Shown piece after piece: positions 34,766-43,167 of a stretch of 64,000 nucleotides of DNA. The position numbers were made by a program, and so were the translations under genes. Source of the DNA: Phenylobacterium haematophilum (GTDB taxonomy: Bacteria > Pseudomonadota > Alphaproteobacteria > Caulobacterales > Caulobacteraceae); assembly GCF_014196295.1 (NCBI RefSeq), contig NZ_JACIDK010000002.1, forward strand, positions 310,001 through 374,000, written 5' to 3'. The notes under the pieces are model-generated. The model ran no database searches. It was not told the DNA's origin and saw only the letters and a list, made by a program, of their open reading frames with translations. Numbering within the stretch: the first letter of the stretch is position 1; every line of letters starts with the position of its first letter.

Positions 34766-35287
34766 ATGCGCGCACTCGCCCCTCTGGTCCTCGCCTTCGC
34801 CCTCGCTGGGGGCTCAGCCCTGGCCGCGCCGCCGGCCCCGACCCAGCGCATTGAGCTGACAAAGATGATGGGCCGCTGGTACGAGGTCGCGCGGCTGCCC
34901 AACAAGATCCAGACCGGTTGCCAGGGCGGCACCTCGGACTGGCAGCGGGTCGCCGACGGCTTTGCGGTGGTGCAGGCCTGTCACAAGGGCTCGCTGTCGG
35001 CGCCGGTCACCGAGTGGAAGGCCAGGGCCAAGGTCCTCGACCCCTCGACCAACGCCAAGCTGCAGATGACCTTCTTCAACGGCCTGGAGCGCCAGGAGTA
35101 CTGGGTGCTCGACCACCGCAGCGATCAGGGCTGGCTGATCCTCGGCACGCCGGGCGGCCGTTCGGTGTGGCTGATGTCGCAGCGCCCTACCCTGCCAGCG
35201 GCGGTGAAGAGCCAGGCGGTCGCCCGCCTCAAGCAACTGGGCTATGACGTGGGCCGCCTGGAATTCCCGCAGCCGGCCCGAAACTGA
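34766..35287 (+). CDS. blc: Lipocalin family protein (Blc-like)
   Basis: 173 residues. An N-terminal signal peptide ends about ALAA/PPAP and has no lipobox cysteine, so a soluble periplasmic protein is expected rather than an outer-membrane lipoprotein. GRWYEVARLPNKIQ is the first lipocalin structural motif, YWVLDHRSDQGWLILGTP is typical of Blc, and the C-terminal RPTLPAAVKSQAVARLKQLG completes the family. Bacterial lipocalins bind lysophospholipids or other lipids during membrane stress. Confidence 0.88.
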   Translation: MRALAPLVLAFALAGGSALAAPPAPTQRIELTKMMGRWYEVARLPNKIQTGCQGGTSDWQRVADGFAVVQACHKGSLSAPVTEWKARAKVLDPSTNAKLQMTFFNGLERQEYWVLDHRSDQGWLILGTPGGRSVWLMSQRPTLPAAVKSQAVARLKQLGYDVGRLEFPQPARN

Positions 35288-35301
35288 GGCGCTTGCGTCA
35301 C

Positions 35302-35316
35302 GAACGAAACCGGAAC
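35302..35316. promoter_or_regulatory. LexA (SOS) box of mmcB
   Basis: GAAC-N7-GAAC (reverse complement GTTC-N7-GTTC) is the alphaproteobacterial LexA operator. It lies 12 bp before the mmcB ATG, where LexA would block the promoter. Confidence 0.8.
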
Positions 35317-35327
35317 ATGGTTTCGGC

Positions 35328-35783
35328 ATGGACGTCACCATCGTCACCGTCACGCGGCCGGAGATCACCGCTAACGTCACCCGTGGGGCCGCGCGGCTGC
35401 TGGTCGACCTCGGCTATGCGCCGCTCGCGGAAGTGACCCTTCCCAACGGCCGCCGCGCCGACCTGATGGCGGTGTCGCGCAAGGGCGAACTGGCGATCAT
35501 CGAAGTCAAATCGGGGATCGAAGACTATCGCGTCGACCGCAAGTGGCATGAATACCTGCCTTATTGCGACCGCTTCGCCTTCGCCGTTGCGCCCGAGTTC
35601 CCACAGCACATCCTGCCCGAGGAGCCGGGGCTGATCGTCTGCGACGGATTCGGCGGGGCGGTGCTACGCGAGGCGCCGGCCACGCCTTTGGCCCCAGCCC
35701 GGCGCAAGGCGCTGACCATCGGCTTCGCGCGGATGGCGGCGATGCGGGCGATGGGGGTGGCTGCGGTGCGGCTGGAGGCTTAG
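35328..35783 (+). CDS. mmcB: MmcB family DNA repair protein
   Basis: 151 residues with a PD-(D/E)XK-like nuclease core: LPNGRRADLMAVSRKGELAI, IIEVKSGIEDYRVDRKWHEY and FAFAVAPEFP. In C. crescentus mmcB is SOS-induced and contributes to mitomycin C resistance. The GAAC-N7-GAAC box directly upstream supports the same control here. The ATG at 35328 places the start just after that box; the longer frame would overlap the lipocalin gene. Stops overlap convergently with regA. Confidence 0.88.
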   Translation: MDVTIVTVTRPEITANVTRGAARLLVDLGYAPLAEVTLPNGRRADLMAVSRKGELAIIEVKSGIEDYRVDRKWHEYLPYCDRFAFAVAPEFPQHILPEEPGLIVCDGFGGAVLREAPATPLAPARRKALTIGFARMAAMRAMGVAAVRLEA

Positions 35784-36337
35784 CGCGGGGCGCGCTTGGC
35801 CAGAATCCGCTGCAGGGTGCGCCGGTGCATGTTCAGCCGCCGGGCGGTTTCCGAGACGTTGTGGCCGCAGAGTTCGTAGACCCGCTGGATGTGCTCCCAG
35901 CGGACTCGGTCGGCGCTCATCGGGTTGTCGGGCGGGGCCGGAGCCTCGTCCTTGCGGGCCAGCAGGGCGCGGGCGACGTCGTCGGCGTCGGCCGGCTTGG
36001 AGAGATAGTCGATGGCGCCGGACTTCACCGCCGCCACCGCGGTGGCGATGTTGCCGTAGCCGGTCAGCATGACGACCTTGGCGTCGGGGCGCGCCTCGCG
36101 CACCGCTTCCACGACCTTCAGCCCGGTGCCGTCCTCCAGCCGCATGTCGAGCACGGCGTAGGCCGGCGGGCTGGACTTCACCGCGGCCAGGGCTTCTGCG
36201 ACGCTGCCGACCAGCACGATCTCGAATCCGCGTTGTTCGAGCGCCCTGCCGAGTCGTGTGCGCAACGGCGCGTCGTCGTCCAGGACAAGCAGACTCCTGT
36301 CCGGCAGGGCGGCGATATCGGCGGAGAGATCGGTCAT
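35780..36337 (-). CDS. regA: RegA/ActR/PrrA-type redox response regulator
   Basis: 185 residues. The receiver domain has the acidic pocket VLDDD (about 18-22), phospho-acceptor Asp64 in YAVLDMRLEDGTG, and Lys in YLSKPADADD. After a proline-rich linker comes a Fis-type helix-turn-helix, NVSETARRLNMHRRTLQRIL, typical of RegA. It controls respiration, carbon and nitrogen genes in response to RegB. A TTG two codons upstream is possible, but GGAGG six nt before the ATG at 36337 decides the start. It lies 81 bp downstream of regB on the same strand. Confidence 0.92.
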   Translation of the reverse strand: MTDLSADIAALPDRSLLVLDDDAPLRTRLGRALEQRGFEIVLVGSVAEALAAVKSSPPAYAVLDMRLEDGTGLKVVEAVREARPDAKVVMLTGYGNIATAVAAVKSGAIDYLSKPADADDVARALLARKDEAPAPPDNPMSADRVRWEHIQRVYELCGHNVSETARRLNMHRRTLQRILAKRAPR

Positions 36338-36418
36338 GCGCAACCTCCGATAGGGGCGTTCTGATCACACGCCCCCTGCGGCATCATGTCGCTGCTTGTC
36401 GCAGCTTCGCAAGTGTCT

Positions 36419-37840
36419 TCACGCAGACGACGGTTTCACTTCGATACGGGCGCGAGGCCACCGCGCCGCTACGACGGCCCCGCGCGGTCTGCCGTTCTGA
36501 AAAGTGACTGTCGCGCCGGTTCGTTCCAGCAAGGTCTTGGCGATGAAGAAGCCGAGGCCCATCCCGACGTGACCGGTGCGCCCGCCGGCGACGCCAGCGC
36601 GGCTGGTGACGTAGGGCTCGCCGAGCTTGGCGAGCACCTCGGGCGCGAAGCCGGGACCGTCGTCGCGGACTTGGACGCTGATGGTGTCGGCGTCGAATCG
36701 GACGGTGACCAAGACCTCCGAGGCGGCGAAATCGACGGCGTTCTCGACGAACGAGGTCATGGCGTGCAGCACCTCGGGCATGCGCCAGATGTCGGGGGCG
36801 GCGACGCCCGGCGCGCCCGTGACGATCGCCTCGACGCGCACGCCCTTTACCTCTGCGTGGGGCTCGATCACCTCGTGCACCAGCTGCAGCAGGCTCATCC
36901 GCTCGTGGACCTCGTCGGAGGCCGCGGCCGGCGCGTCGGTCAGGCGCCTGAGGATCTCGCCGCAGCGCTCGGCCTGGGCGATCAGCAGTTCGGCGTCTTC
37001 CTTGACGCTGGGGGTCGGCGCCTCGCGGGCCAGCTCCTTGGAGACGATCGAGATGGTCGCCAGCGGCGTGCCCAGTTCGTGGGCGGCGGCGGCGGCCAGG
37101 GCGCCGAGGGCCGAGAGCCGTTGTTCGCGGGCCAGCACCGCCTGGGTGACGTCGAGCGCCAGGGCCATGCGCGAGGATTCTTCGGCGGCCTGGCGCACGG
37201 TCCCGGCGATGACCACGATGCCGGCGACGTTGGCCATGGCGCAGCCGATCATGAAGGCGGTGGGCAGCTCGGTGAAGGTTCCGTTCAGCGACGGCAGCGG
37301 CGCGTGCACGAAGGCCAGCAGCAGGGACGAGGCGATCGCCAGCCCCGCCAGCAGATTGATCCAGCGCGGGGCCAGGGTCGCCGCGCCAAGCGTCACGGGG
37401 GCCAGCAGCATGAGGATGAAGGGATTGGCGGTGCCGCCGGTCAGGAACAGCAGCAGCGAGATCTGGCCGATGTCGAAGCCGAGCTGGGACACCGCCTCCC
37501 AGCCGCCGATCAGCCGCTGGCCCGGCGAGGCGACGCCGGTCAGCAGGTTCACCCAGGCCGAGGCTCCAATGACCGTGAAGCAGAGCGTGTAGGGGGCGTC
37601 GAAGCCGAGCACGAGCCCGACCAGGGCGAAGATCAGGAGCTCGCCGCCGATGATCATCCAGCGCAGGGTGACCAGGGTGCGCATGCGCAGCCGCCCGCCG
37701 TGGGTGCTGGCCGGGTTCCAGCCTTCGACCCCCCAGCCGGCCGCGCCGAGGTCGGCGACGCCTTGCGCAGGGTCGGCCGTTTGCCTATCGAGACCGGGCG
37801 ACGGCTGCGACGGCGACGGGTTCCGGATGGACGCCATCAT
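36419..37840 (-). CDS. regB: RegB/ActS/PrrB-type redox sensor histidine kinase
   Basis: 473 residues from the ATG at 37840. Six membrane helices (about 55-220) include the quinone-sensing heptapeptide GGTANPF (135-141). The H-box is AAAAHELGTPLATISIVSKE with His254, and Cys293 in AERCGEILRRL matches the redox-active cysteine of RegB. ATPase boxes MTSFVENAVDFA, DDGPGFAPEVL and GMGLGFFIAKTLLERTG follow. It phosphorylates RegA when the quinone pool is reduced. A further in-frame TTG at 37882 has no clear ribosome site. It is divergent from senC. Confidence 0.92.
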   Translation of the reverse strand: MMASIRNPSPSQPSPGLDRQTADPAQGVADLGAAGWGVEGWNPASTHGGRLRMRTLVTLRWMIIGGELLIFALVGLVLGFDAPYTLCFTVIGASAWVNLLTGVASPGQRLIGGWEAVSQLGFDIGQISLLLFLTGGTANPFILMLLAPVTLGAATLAPRWINLLAGLAIASSLLLAFVHAPLPSLNGTFTELPTAFMIGCAMANVAGIVVIAGTVRQAAEESSRMALALDVTQAVLAREQRLSALGALAAAAAHELGTPLATISIVSKELAREAPTPSVKEDAELLIAQAERCGEILRRLTDAPAAASDEVHERMSLLQLVHEVIEPHAEVKGVRVEAIVTGAPGVAAPDIWRMPEVLHAMTSFVENAVDFAASEVLVTVRFDADTISVQVRDDGPGFAPEVLAKLGEPYVTSRAGVAGGRTGHVGMGLGFFIAKTLLERTGATVTFQNGRPRGAVVAARWPRARIEVKPSSA

Positions 37841-37891
37841 GCCGCGAGCATCGCCCCTAACGCCGCGCCTGACGAGCCCCAAAGGTCAACC

Positions 37892-38497
37892 ATGTCCCGC
37901 CGCAATCTCATCCTTATCGCCGCCTGCCTGGTCGGCCTGGTCCTGATGGGCGCGCTCGCCTGGCGCGCCGGCGTGTTCGACGGCCAGCGCGCCGGGAGTT
38001 CGGCTTCCGGAACGGCGCTGGTCGGCGGCCCGTTCCAACTGGTCGATCAGAACGGCAAGCCTGTCGACGAGAAGATTCTGAAGGGCAAGTGGACGGCGGT
38101 GTTCTTCGGCTTCACCTACTGCCCCGACGTCTGCCCGACCACGATGCAGGTGCTGGGCGCGGCCCAGCGCGACCTGGGCCCCAAGGCCGACAAGTTCCAG
38201 GTGGTGTTCATCTCAGTCGATCCGGAGCGCGATACGCCTGAGCAGATCAAGACCTACCTCTCCAACGAGGTGTTCCCCAAGGGGACCATCGGCCTGACCG
38301 GCACGCCCGAGCAGGTGGCCGCCGCCGCCAAGGCCTATCGGGTCTATTACAAGAAGAACGGCGAGGGCTCGGACTATCTGGTCGACCATTCGACCCCGGC
38401 CTATCTGATGAACCCCAAGGGCCAGTTCGACCGCGTGCTGCCCTATGGCATCTCCCCGGAAGAGACGACCCGCCAGATCGCCGACGCGATGCGCTGA
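37892..38497 (+). CDS. senC: SCO/SenC/PrrC family protein
   Basis: 201 residues, one N-terminal membrane helix (RRNLILIAACLVGLVLMGA) and a periplasmic thioredoxin-fold domain. Copper ligands are Cys77 and Cys81 in FTYCPDVCPTTMQ and His166 in VDHSTPAYLM. SCO proteins deliver copper to the CuA centre of cytochrome oxidase. Divergent placement next to regB is the classic reg/prr arrangement and suggests joint redox control from the 51-bp gap. Confidence 0.93.
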   Translation: MSRRNLILIAACLVGLVLMGALAWRAGVFDGQRAGSSASGTALVGGPFQLVDQNGKPVDEKILKGKWTAVFFGFTYCPDVCPTTMQVLGAAQRDLGPKADKFQVVFISVDPERDTPEQIKTYLSNEVFPKGTIGLTGTPEQVAAAAKAYRVYYKKNGEGSDYLVDHSTPAYLMNPKGQFDRVLPYGISPEETTRQIADAMR

Positions 38498-38523
38498 GCC
38501 CCCGGGCGGGCTAGGGTGAGGCC

Positions 38524-39372
38524 ATGAGCGCCGCGCTGACCCGCCAGCAACTCTACGACCGCGTATGGGCCGCCCCGATGACCCAGGTGGCGGCCGAACT
38601 CGGCCTGTCCGGCGGCGGCCTCGCCAAGATCTGCGACCGGCTGCTGATTCCCTATCCGCCCCGCGGCCACTGGGCGCGGGCCAAGGCGGGCCGCGCGTCC
38701 GAACCTCCTCCGTTGCCGGGGCAAGGCGCCGCGCCGGCGCTGACGGCGGGCGAACGCTCGCGCACGCGGCGGCGTCAGACCCGGGCGCCGGCCGAGGTGC
38801 GCCGCGCGGAACTGCTGGATGCAGCCGCGCAGATCATCGTCGCCGAAGGGCTGCCGGCCGCAACGCTGAAGGCCGCCGCACGACGGGTGGGCCTCAGCGA
38901 AGCCCAGGCCCACAATCACTTCGCGCGCCGCGCCGACCTCTTGGTGGCGCTGGCCCGCCGCGAGCTCGAGGCGATGGAAGCACGCCGCCGCGACGAGCTC
39001 GACCAGGGCCGCGACCGCCAGGAACGGGTGCGGCGCTCGACCCTGGCCTATCTGCGCGAGGTCGCCCAGCGCGGCGCCCTGATCCAACTGCTGACGGCCA
39101 GCGCCGAGGTGCGCGAGGGATTGCGGGCTGAGCGCGCGGCGAGCCGGACCAGCGAGAGCCGCAGGGTGTCCGAAGGCCTGGAGGCGGCCTACGGCCTGCC
39201 GCCTGAACTGGCGGTCGGGGCGACGCGGGTGCTGACGGCGGTGACGCTGCGCGCTGGGCGGTTGGTGGCGAGCGGGCGGCTGTCGTTGGAGGCCGCCGAG
39301 CCGCTGACCCTGGCCATGGTCGAGGCCGGCAACCGGGCGCTGGTGCGCGCCTATCGTCCGTCCGGCGGCTGA
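38524..39372 (+). CDS. Regulator with N-terminal HTH domain fused to a TetR domain
   Basis: 282 residues with two apparent DNA-binding units. Residues about 5-56 (LTRQQLYDRVWAAPMTQVAA, then LAKICDRLLIPYPPRGHWA) match a small HTH domain seen alone or at the front of other proteins. Residues about 92-140 (AELLDAAAQIIVAEGLPAAT, RRVGLSEAQAHNHFARRADL) form a TetR HTH, and the remainder a TetR-like ligand domain. The ligand is unknown. It starts 26 bp after senC, and its last 22 nt overlap the convergent TetR gene. Confidence 0.75.
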   Translation: MSAALTRQQLYDRVWAAPMTQVAAELGLSGGGLAKICDRLLIPYPPRGHWARAKAGRASEPPPLPGQGAAPALTAGERSRTRRRQTRAPAEVRRAELLDAAAQIIVAEGLPAATLKAAARRVGLSEAQAHNHFARRADLLVALARRELEAMEARRRDELDQGRDRQERVRRSTLAYLREVAQRGALIQLLTASAEVREGLRAERAASRTSESRRVSEGLEAAYGLPPELAVGATRVLTAVTLRAGRLVASGRLSLEAAEPLTLAMVEAGNRALVRAYRPSGG

Positions 39373-40016
39373 AGGCTTTGCACGGCCGCAGCCGTCAGCC
39401 GACGGCAGAGTTCCAGCCCGGCGTCAGTTGACAACTCTCCCTGCCAGACCAGGCGTCCAGCCTCCTCGGGGATCGCCAGGAGGAGGCTGAAGGCGCCGAG
39501 GGCTTCGGCGGGAGTCAGCGCCATGGCCTTGGCCGCGCGACGAGCCAGGGACCGGGCGGCGCGGTCGCGGGCGATGGCGACGGCGGGGGACAGGCGGCCG
39601 CGCATGTAGGGATCGCGCAGGATCACGTGCAGCGCCGGTCCGTGCGCGCAGACGTGACGGAAGTAGAGCTCGGCGCTGGCGACCGCCGCGGCTTCGAGAT
39701 CGGGCAGGCGCGCCGCCGCGTCGAGGCCGCCGGCCGCCAGACGCGCGAAATCCTCGGCGGCGATGGCGTTGGCGAGGTCGGCCTGGTCGGGGAAGTAGGT
39801 GTAGATCAGCGCCTTGCTGATCCCGATCTCGGCGGCGAGCCGCTCCGGGACCAGCGGCAGATGGCCTTGGGCGACCAGCGCGGCGCGCGCGGCCTGCAGG
39901 ATCTGGCGACGCCGTTCCTCCGCCGATAGTCGTCCGCCTGCCGCCAAATCGCGCCTCCCGCCCGGGAGGTCATAGGACCAAGGGGGCCTCAAGGCGAGGC
40001 CCCCAGGCTCGGTCAC
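39351..40016 (-). CDS. TetR-family transcriptional regulator
   Basis: 221 residues. HTH: RRQILQAARAALVAQGHLPL and AAEIGISKALIYTYFPDQAD. The C-terminal helical domain is divergent, as usual for ligand-binding TetR domains. The GTG at 40016 overlaps the amidohydrolase stop as GTGA, which favours this start and shows it is co-transcribed with, and likely regulates, the amidohydrolase. Its 3' end overlaps 38524..39372 on the other strand by 22 bp. Confidence 0.83.
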   Translation of the reverse strand: MTEPGGLALRPPWSYDLPGGRRDLAAGGRLSAEERRRQILQAARAALVAQGHLPLVPERLAAEIGISKALIYTYFPDQADLANAIAAEDFARLAAGGLDAAARLPDLEAAAVASAELYFRHVCAHGPALHVILRDPYMRGRLSPAVAIARDRAARSLARRAAKAMALTPAEALGAFSLLLAIPEEAGRLVWQGELSTDAGLELCRRLTAAAVQSLQPPDGR

Positions 40017-41176
40017 TCGGCGGCGACCAGCGCCTCCATGCCCATCATCTCCTCGTAGTTGCGGCGGTAGAAGCGGTCCTTGGCGGCCTCGTCGACGCCT
40101 TCCATGGTCCGCTCGAAGCGGCCGAGCGGGTCGTTGGTGCCCTCCGGGTGCGGGTAGTCGCTGGAGAACAGGAAGAGTTCGGCGCCGCCGTCGGCGATCA
40201 TCCGGCCGATGTCCTCGCCGGGGAACGGTGTGAACTTCACGGCCCGGCGCAGATACTCCGAGGGCTTCAAGCTCATCGCCTTCAGGTGCGGGTCGGTGCG
40301 CTGGAAGCTGCGGTGTGCGAGATCGAGCTGGCGCAGGAATTCCGGCGCCCAGCCGGCGCCCGACTCGATGACGCCGCCCTTGAGGTTCGGGAAGCGCTCG
40401 AAGACGCCGTCATAGACCATGGCGGTCAGGAACACCTGCGGCGCGAAGGACAACATCACATAGTCGGCGAAGCGCAGGTTCTCGCCGCCGCCATGCAGGT
40501 CGGGCGCACGCTCGCGGCCGTTGTTCTGGAAGGCCTTGGGCTGGGTCTTGGTGCCCGGACCGATGTGCAGCACGAACGGCACCCGCTCCCGTTCCAGCAG
40601 CGCCCAGATCGGGTCGTGGTCGGGATGGCCGGGGGACTTCTCGCCGGCCGGCCCGGCCGAGACCCAGACCGCGCCGTTGCCGACCTCCAGGGCGATGCGG
40701 GTCTCCTCGAGCGCCCGCTCGGCGTCGTCGAGCGGCACGTAGGCGACGCCGACCAGTCGCGGGTCGGCCTTGCAGAACGCGGCCATGGCCAGGTTGTGCG
40801 CGCGGGCGCCGGCGTAGAGGCCGTCAGCCGTGCCGGCCGAGAGGGCTGGGCGCAGCGAGGAGGTGGCGAACACCAGCTGGCTGGAGAAGCCGAACCGGTC
40901 GAGCACCTGGGCGCGCTCGCTCGGATCGAAGGCCCCGGCCGCCACCCAGCCCTTGGGGCCGGCGATCGGGTTCTCCATGGCCTTCTGCATCGCCGCGGCG
41001 TCGCCCTGTCGAGCCTTGGCGCCGTCGAGCAGGTCGTCGATGCGGTTGCGCTCGCGGCCGTAGAGCGGCTTCAGCGCCCCGCGCACGGCGTCCTCGATGA
41101 AGGGCTCCAGCCACTCACGGGTCTCCATGACATGGCTGTCGGCGTCGTGAATCACGCGCCCGGCGGCATAGGTCAT
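40013..41176 (-). CDS. Amidohydrolase family protein (ACMSD-like amidohydrolase 2)
   Basis: 387 residues of the TIM-barrel amidohydrolase-2 group. VIHDADSHVMETREW is a variant of the N-terminal DxHxH-type metal motif, PFVLHIGPGTKTQ holds a metal-ligand histidine and LFLFSSDYPHPEG the C-terminal Asp. Relatives act as decarboxylases or hydrolases of aromatic compounds; the substrate is unknown. Two ATGs are in frame (41182, 41176); GGGGAG is six nt before the second, which I use. It is followed by a coupled TetR gene, and a TATTG-CAC-CAATA palindrome lies upstream. Confidence 0.82.
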   Translation of the reverse strand: MTYAAGRVIHDADSHVMETREWLEPFIEDAVRGALKPLYGRERNRIDDLLDGAKARQGDAAAMQKAMENPIAGPKGWVAAGAFDPSERAQVLDRFGFSSQLVFATSSLRPALSAGTADGLYAGARAHNLAMAAFCKADPRLVGVAYVPLDDAERALEETRIALEVGNGAVWVSAGPAGEKSPGHPDHDPIWALLERERVPFVLHIGPGTKTQPKAFQNNGRERAPDLHGGGENLRFADYVMLSFAPQVFLTAMVYDGVFERFPNLKGGVIESGAGWAPEFLRQLDLAHRSFQRTDPHLKAMSLKPSEYLRRAVKFTPFPGEDIGRMIADGGAELFLFSSDYPHPEGTNDPLGRFERTMEGVDEAAKDRFYRRNYEEMMGMEALVAAE

Positions 41177-41199
41177 CACCATCTCCCCAATGTTTTGAC

Positions 41200-41212
41200 T
41201 ATTGCACCAATA
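41200..41212. promoter_or_regulatory. Putative TetR operator
   Basis: TATTGCACCAATA, a perfect 5-bp dyad around CAC, lies 24 bp upstream of the amidohydrolase start, a good place for autoregulation by the TetR encoded in the same operon. The surrounding sequence is unusually AT-rich for the window. Confidence 0.45.
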
Positions 41213-41256
41213 AGGCGCCAGCCCCGCGGCCGCAAGCGTGGCCGGGCGCGGCGAAG

Positions 41257-42519
41257 TCAGGAGGCGGCGGCCTCGTCGGCGCGGCGGCGCAACAGGTCGC
41301 GTTCGCGGCGGTTTTCGGCCAAGGCCAGCGCGGCCTCGAAGGCGGCGCGGGCTTCATCGCGACGGCCGAGCTTGAGCAGCAGGTCGCCGCGGACGCTGGG
41401 CAGCAGGTGGTAGGCGGCCAGCGCCGGCTCGCCCGTCAGCTGTTCGACCAGGGCCAGGCCCGCGGCGGGGCCGTCGGCCATGCCGACCGCGATGGCCCGG
41501 TTCAGCTCGACGATCGGCGAGGGCGCGACCTGCGCCAGTCGCCCGTAGAGGGCGGCGATGATCGCCCAGTCGGTGTCGGCCGCCGCCTCGGCCTGGGCAT
41601 GGCAGGCGGCGATGGCGGCCTGCAGGGCGTAGGGGCCGCCGACCGGGTCGAGTTCGTGGGCGCGGGCCAGGGCGCGCAGGCCGCGGCGGATCTGCAGCTG
41701 GTCCCAGCGGCGGCGGTCCTGGTCGAGCAGCAGGATCGGGTCGCCCTGCGCATCGACGCGGGCGCTGGCGCGCGAGGCGTTGAGCTCCATGAGCGCCAGG
41801 AGGCCGTGGGCCTCGGCCTCCTGCGGGGCGACGGCGATCAGCACCCTGGCCAGGCGCAGCGCCTCGTTGCAGAGCTGGGGCCGCATCCAGTCGTCGCCGC
41901 GAGCGGCAGTGAAGCCCTCGTTGAAGATCAGGTAGACGACCTCCAGCACCGAGCCGAGGCGTTCCGACAATTCCTCGCCGCGCGGGGTCTCATAGGCCAG
42001 GCCCGACTCGGCGAGCGTGCGCTTGGCGCGCAGGATTCGTTGGCCGATCGTCGCTTCCGGCAGCAGGAAGGCGCGGGCGATCTCGGCGGTGGTGAGGCCG
42101 CAGACCATGCGCAGCGCCAGGGCGGCGCGGGCCTCGCGCGGCAGCCGCGGATGGCAGGCGGTGAACACCAGGCGCAGCATCTCGTCGCCGATGTCGTCGT
42201 CGAGGGGGGCGTCCAGGTCCGGCATGGCCTGCTGCTCGCTCTCCAGCTCGTGGGCGACCATGGCGTGCTTGCGCGCCAGCATCGGCCGACGCCGCAGGTG
42301 GTCGAGGGCGCGCCGCTTGGCGGTCGCCATCAGCCAAGCGCCGGGCCGCTCGGGCACGCCGGTCTGCGGCCAGCGTTCGAGGGCGGCGACCAGCGCTTCC
42401 TGGGTCAATTCCTCCGCCAGCGGCACGTCGCGCAGCATCCTCGCCAGCCCGGTGATCAGGCGTGGCTGTTCGACGCGCCAGGCGGCGAGGATGGCGCGAT
42501 GGGTTTCGGCGAGGCTCAT
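41257..42519 (-). CDS. ECF42-type sigma factor with C-terminal TPR-like extension
   Basis: 420 residues. Region 2 (MLRDVPLAEELTQEALVAAL, GAWLMATAKRRALDHLRRRP) and region 4 (LALRMVCGLTTAEIARAFLL, TIGQRILRAKRTL) are followed by a long helical domain (VYLIFNEGFTAARG, LLALMELNASRASARV, ELDPVGGPYALQAAIAACHA) typical of the ECF42 group. These sigma factors lack a classical anti-sigma factor and use the C-terminal domain for control. A DGPF-motif protein is encoded 22 bp upstream, the usual partner and likely target operon. Confidence 0.9.
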   Translation of the reverse strand: MSLAETHRAILAAWRVEQPRLITGLARMLRDVPLAEELTQEALVAALERWPQTGVPERPGAWLMATAKRRALDHLRRRPMLARKHAMVAHELESEQQAMPDLDAPLDDDIGDEMLRLVFTACHPRLPREARAALALRMVCGLTTAEIARAFLLPEATIGQRILRAKRTLAESGLAYETPRGEELSERLGSVLEVVYLIFNEGFTAARGDDWMRPQLCNEALRLARVLIAVAPQEAEAHGLLALMELNASRASARVDAQGDPILLLDQDRRRWDQLQIRRGLRALARAHELDPVGGPYALQAAIAACHAQAEAAADTDWAIIAALYGRLAQVAPSPIVELNRAIAVGMADGPAAGLALVEQLTGEPALAAYHLLPSVRGDLLLKLGRRDEARAAFEAALALAENRRERDLLRRRADEAAAS

Positions 42520-42541
42520 CGCCGCCGGCCGGGCTGCAGCG

Positions 42542-42940
42542 TCAAGCGTCGGCCGCGGTGGCGACCGAGACCGGGCAGCCGGCCTCGAAGTCGTCGCCGG
42601 CCATGGCGCGGATCTCGCACGTACCTTCCCAGCCCGGCATATGGTCGGCGTGCATCTGCATGAAGTTCATGGCCGAGGCGACGGCCTCTTCCTTGTTCTG
42701 CATTTCGAAGATCGCGTAGCCGCCGACCATTTCCTTGGCCTCGATGAACGGCCCGTCGATCAGCGATACCTTGCCGCTTTCCAGCCGCACGCGGGCGCCG
42801 GTGACCAGCGGCATCAGCCCGCCGGTGTCGATCATCCGGCCGGCCTTGATCTCCTCGTTGGCCAGCTTGTCCATCGCCTCGATCAGTTCGGGCGTCGGCG
42901 GAGTAGTGTGCGCGGACGTGATGAAGAACATGAAGCGCAT
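42542..42940 (-). CDS. YCII-related DGPF domain protein
   Basis: 132 residues, a dimeric ferredoxin-like alpha/beta fold. LIDGPFIEAKEMVGGYAIFE carries the DGPF motif, with FMFFITSAHTTPPTPELIEA at the start. Members of this family are co-encoded with ECF42 sigma factors, but their activity is not established. AGGAGG eight nt before the ATG at 42940 fixes the start; an earlier in-frame start at 43105 adds an unrelated N-terminus. It is probably co-transcribed with the sigma factor. Confidence 0.88.
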   Translation of the reverse strand: MRFMFFITSAHTTPPTPELIEAMDKLANEEIKAGRMIDTGGLMPLVTGARVRLESGKVSLIDGPFIEAKEMVGGYAIFEMQNKEEAVASAMNFMQMHADHMPGWEGTCEIRAMAGDDFEAGCPVSVATAADA

Positions 42941-43167
42941 GGAATTCCTCCTCGGCGGGCCGGGGCGAGGAACGCCCGCGAGTCCTCCCGCTACATGGAT
43001 CGACGAACCAGGCGCCGCCAGACCGACAGGCGAGGCTGAAAAAAATCGCAGATAAGGCCCGGACAGGCGAGCGTGCGCATGAAATTCGCTGCCTGGGTGC
43101 GGCATCAGCGCTGGACTCGCTTAACCACTGCCATGTTATGCTGCGGCGCAGCAAAGAGGACTCGGCG

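Noticed and set aside
36386..37891. Long N-terminal extension of senC
   Set aside because: It lies antisense to regB; the ATG at 37892 begins the membrane helix expected of SCO proteins.
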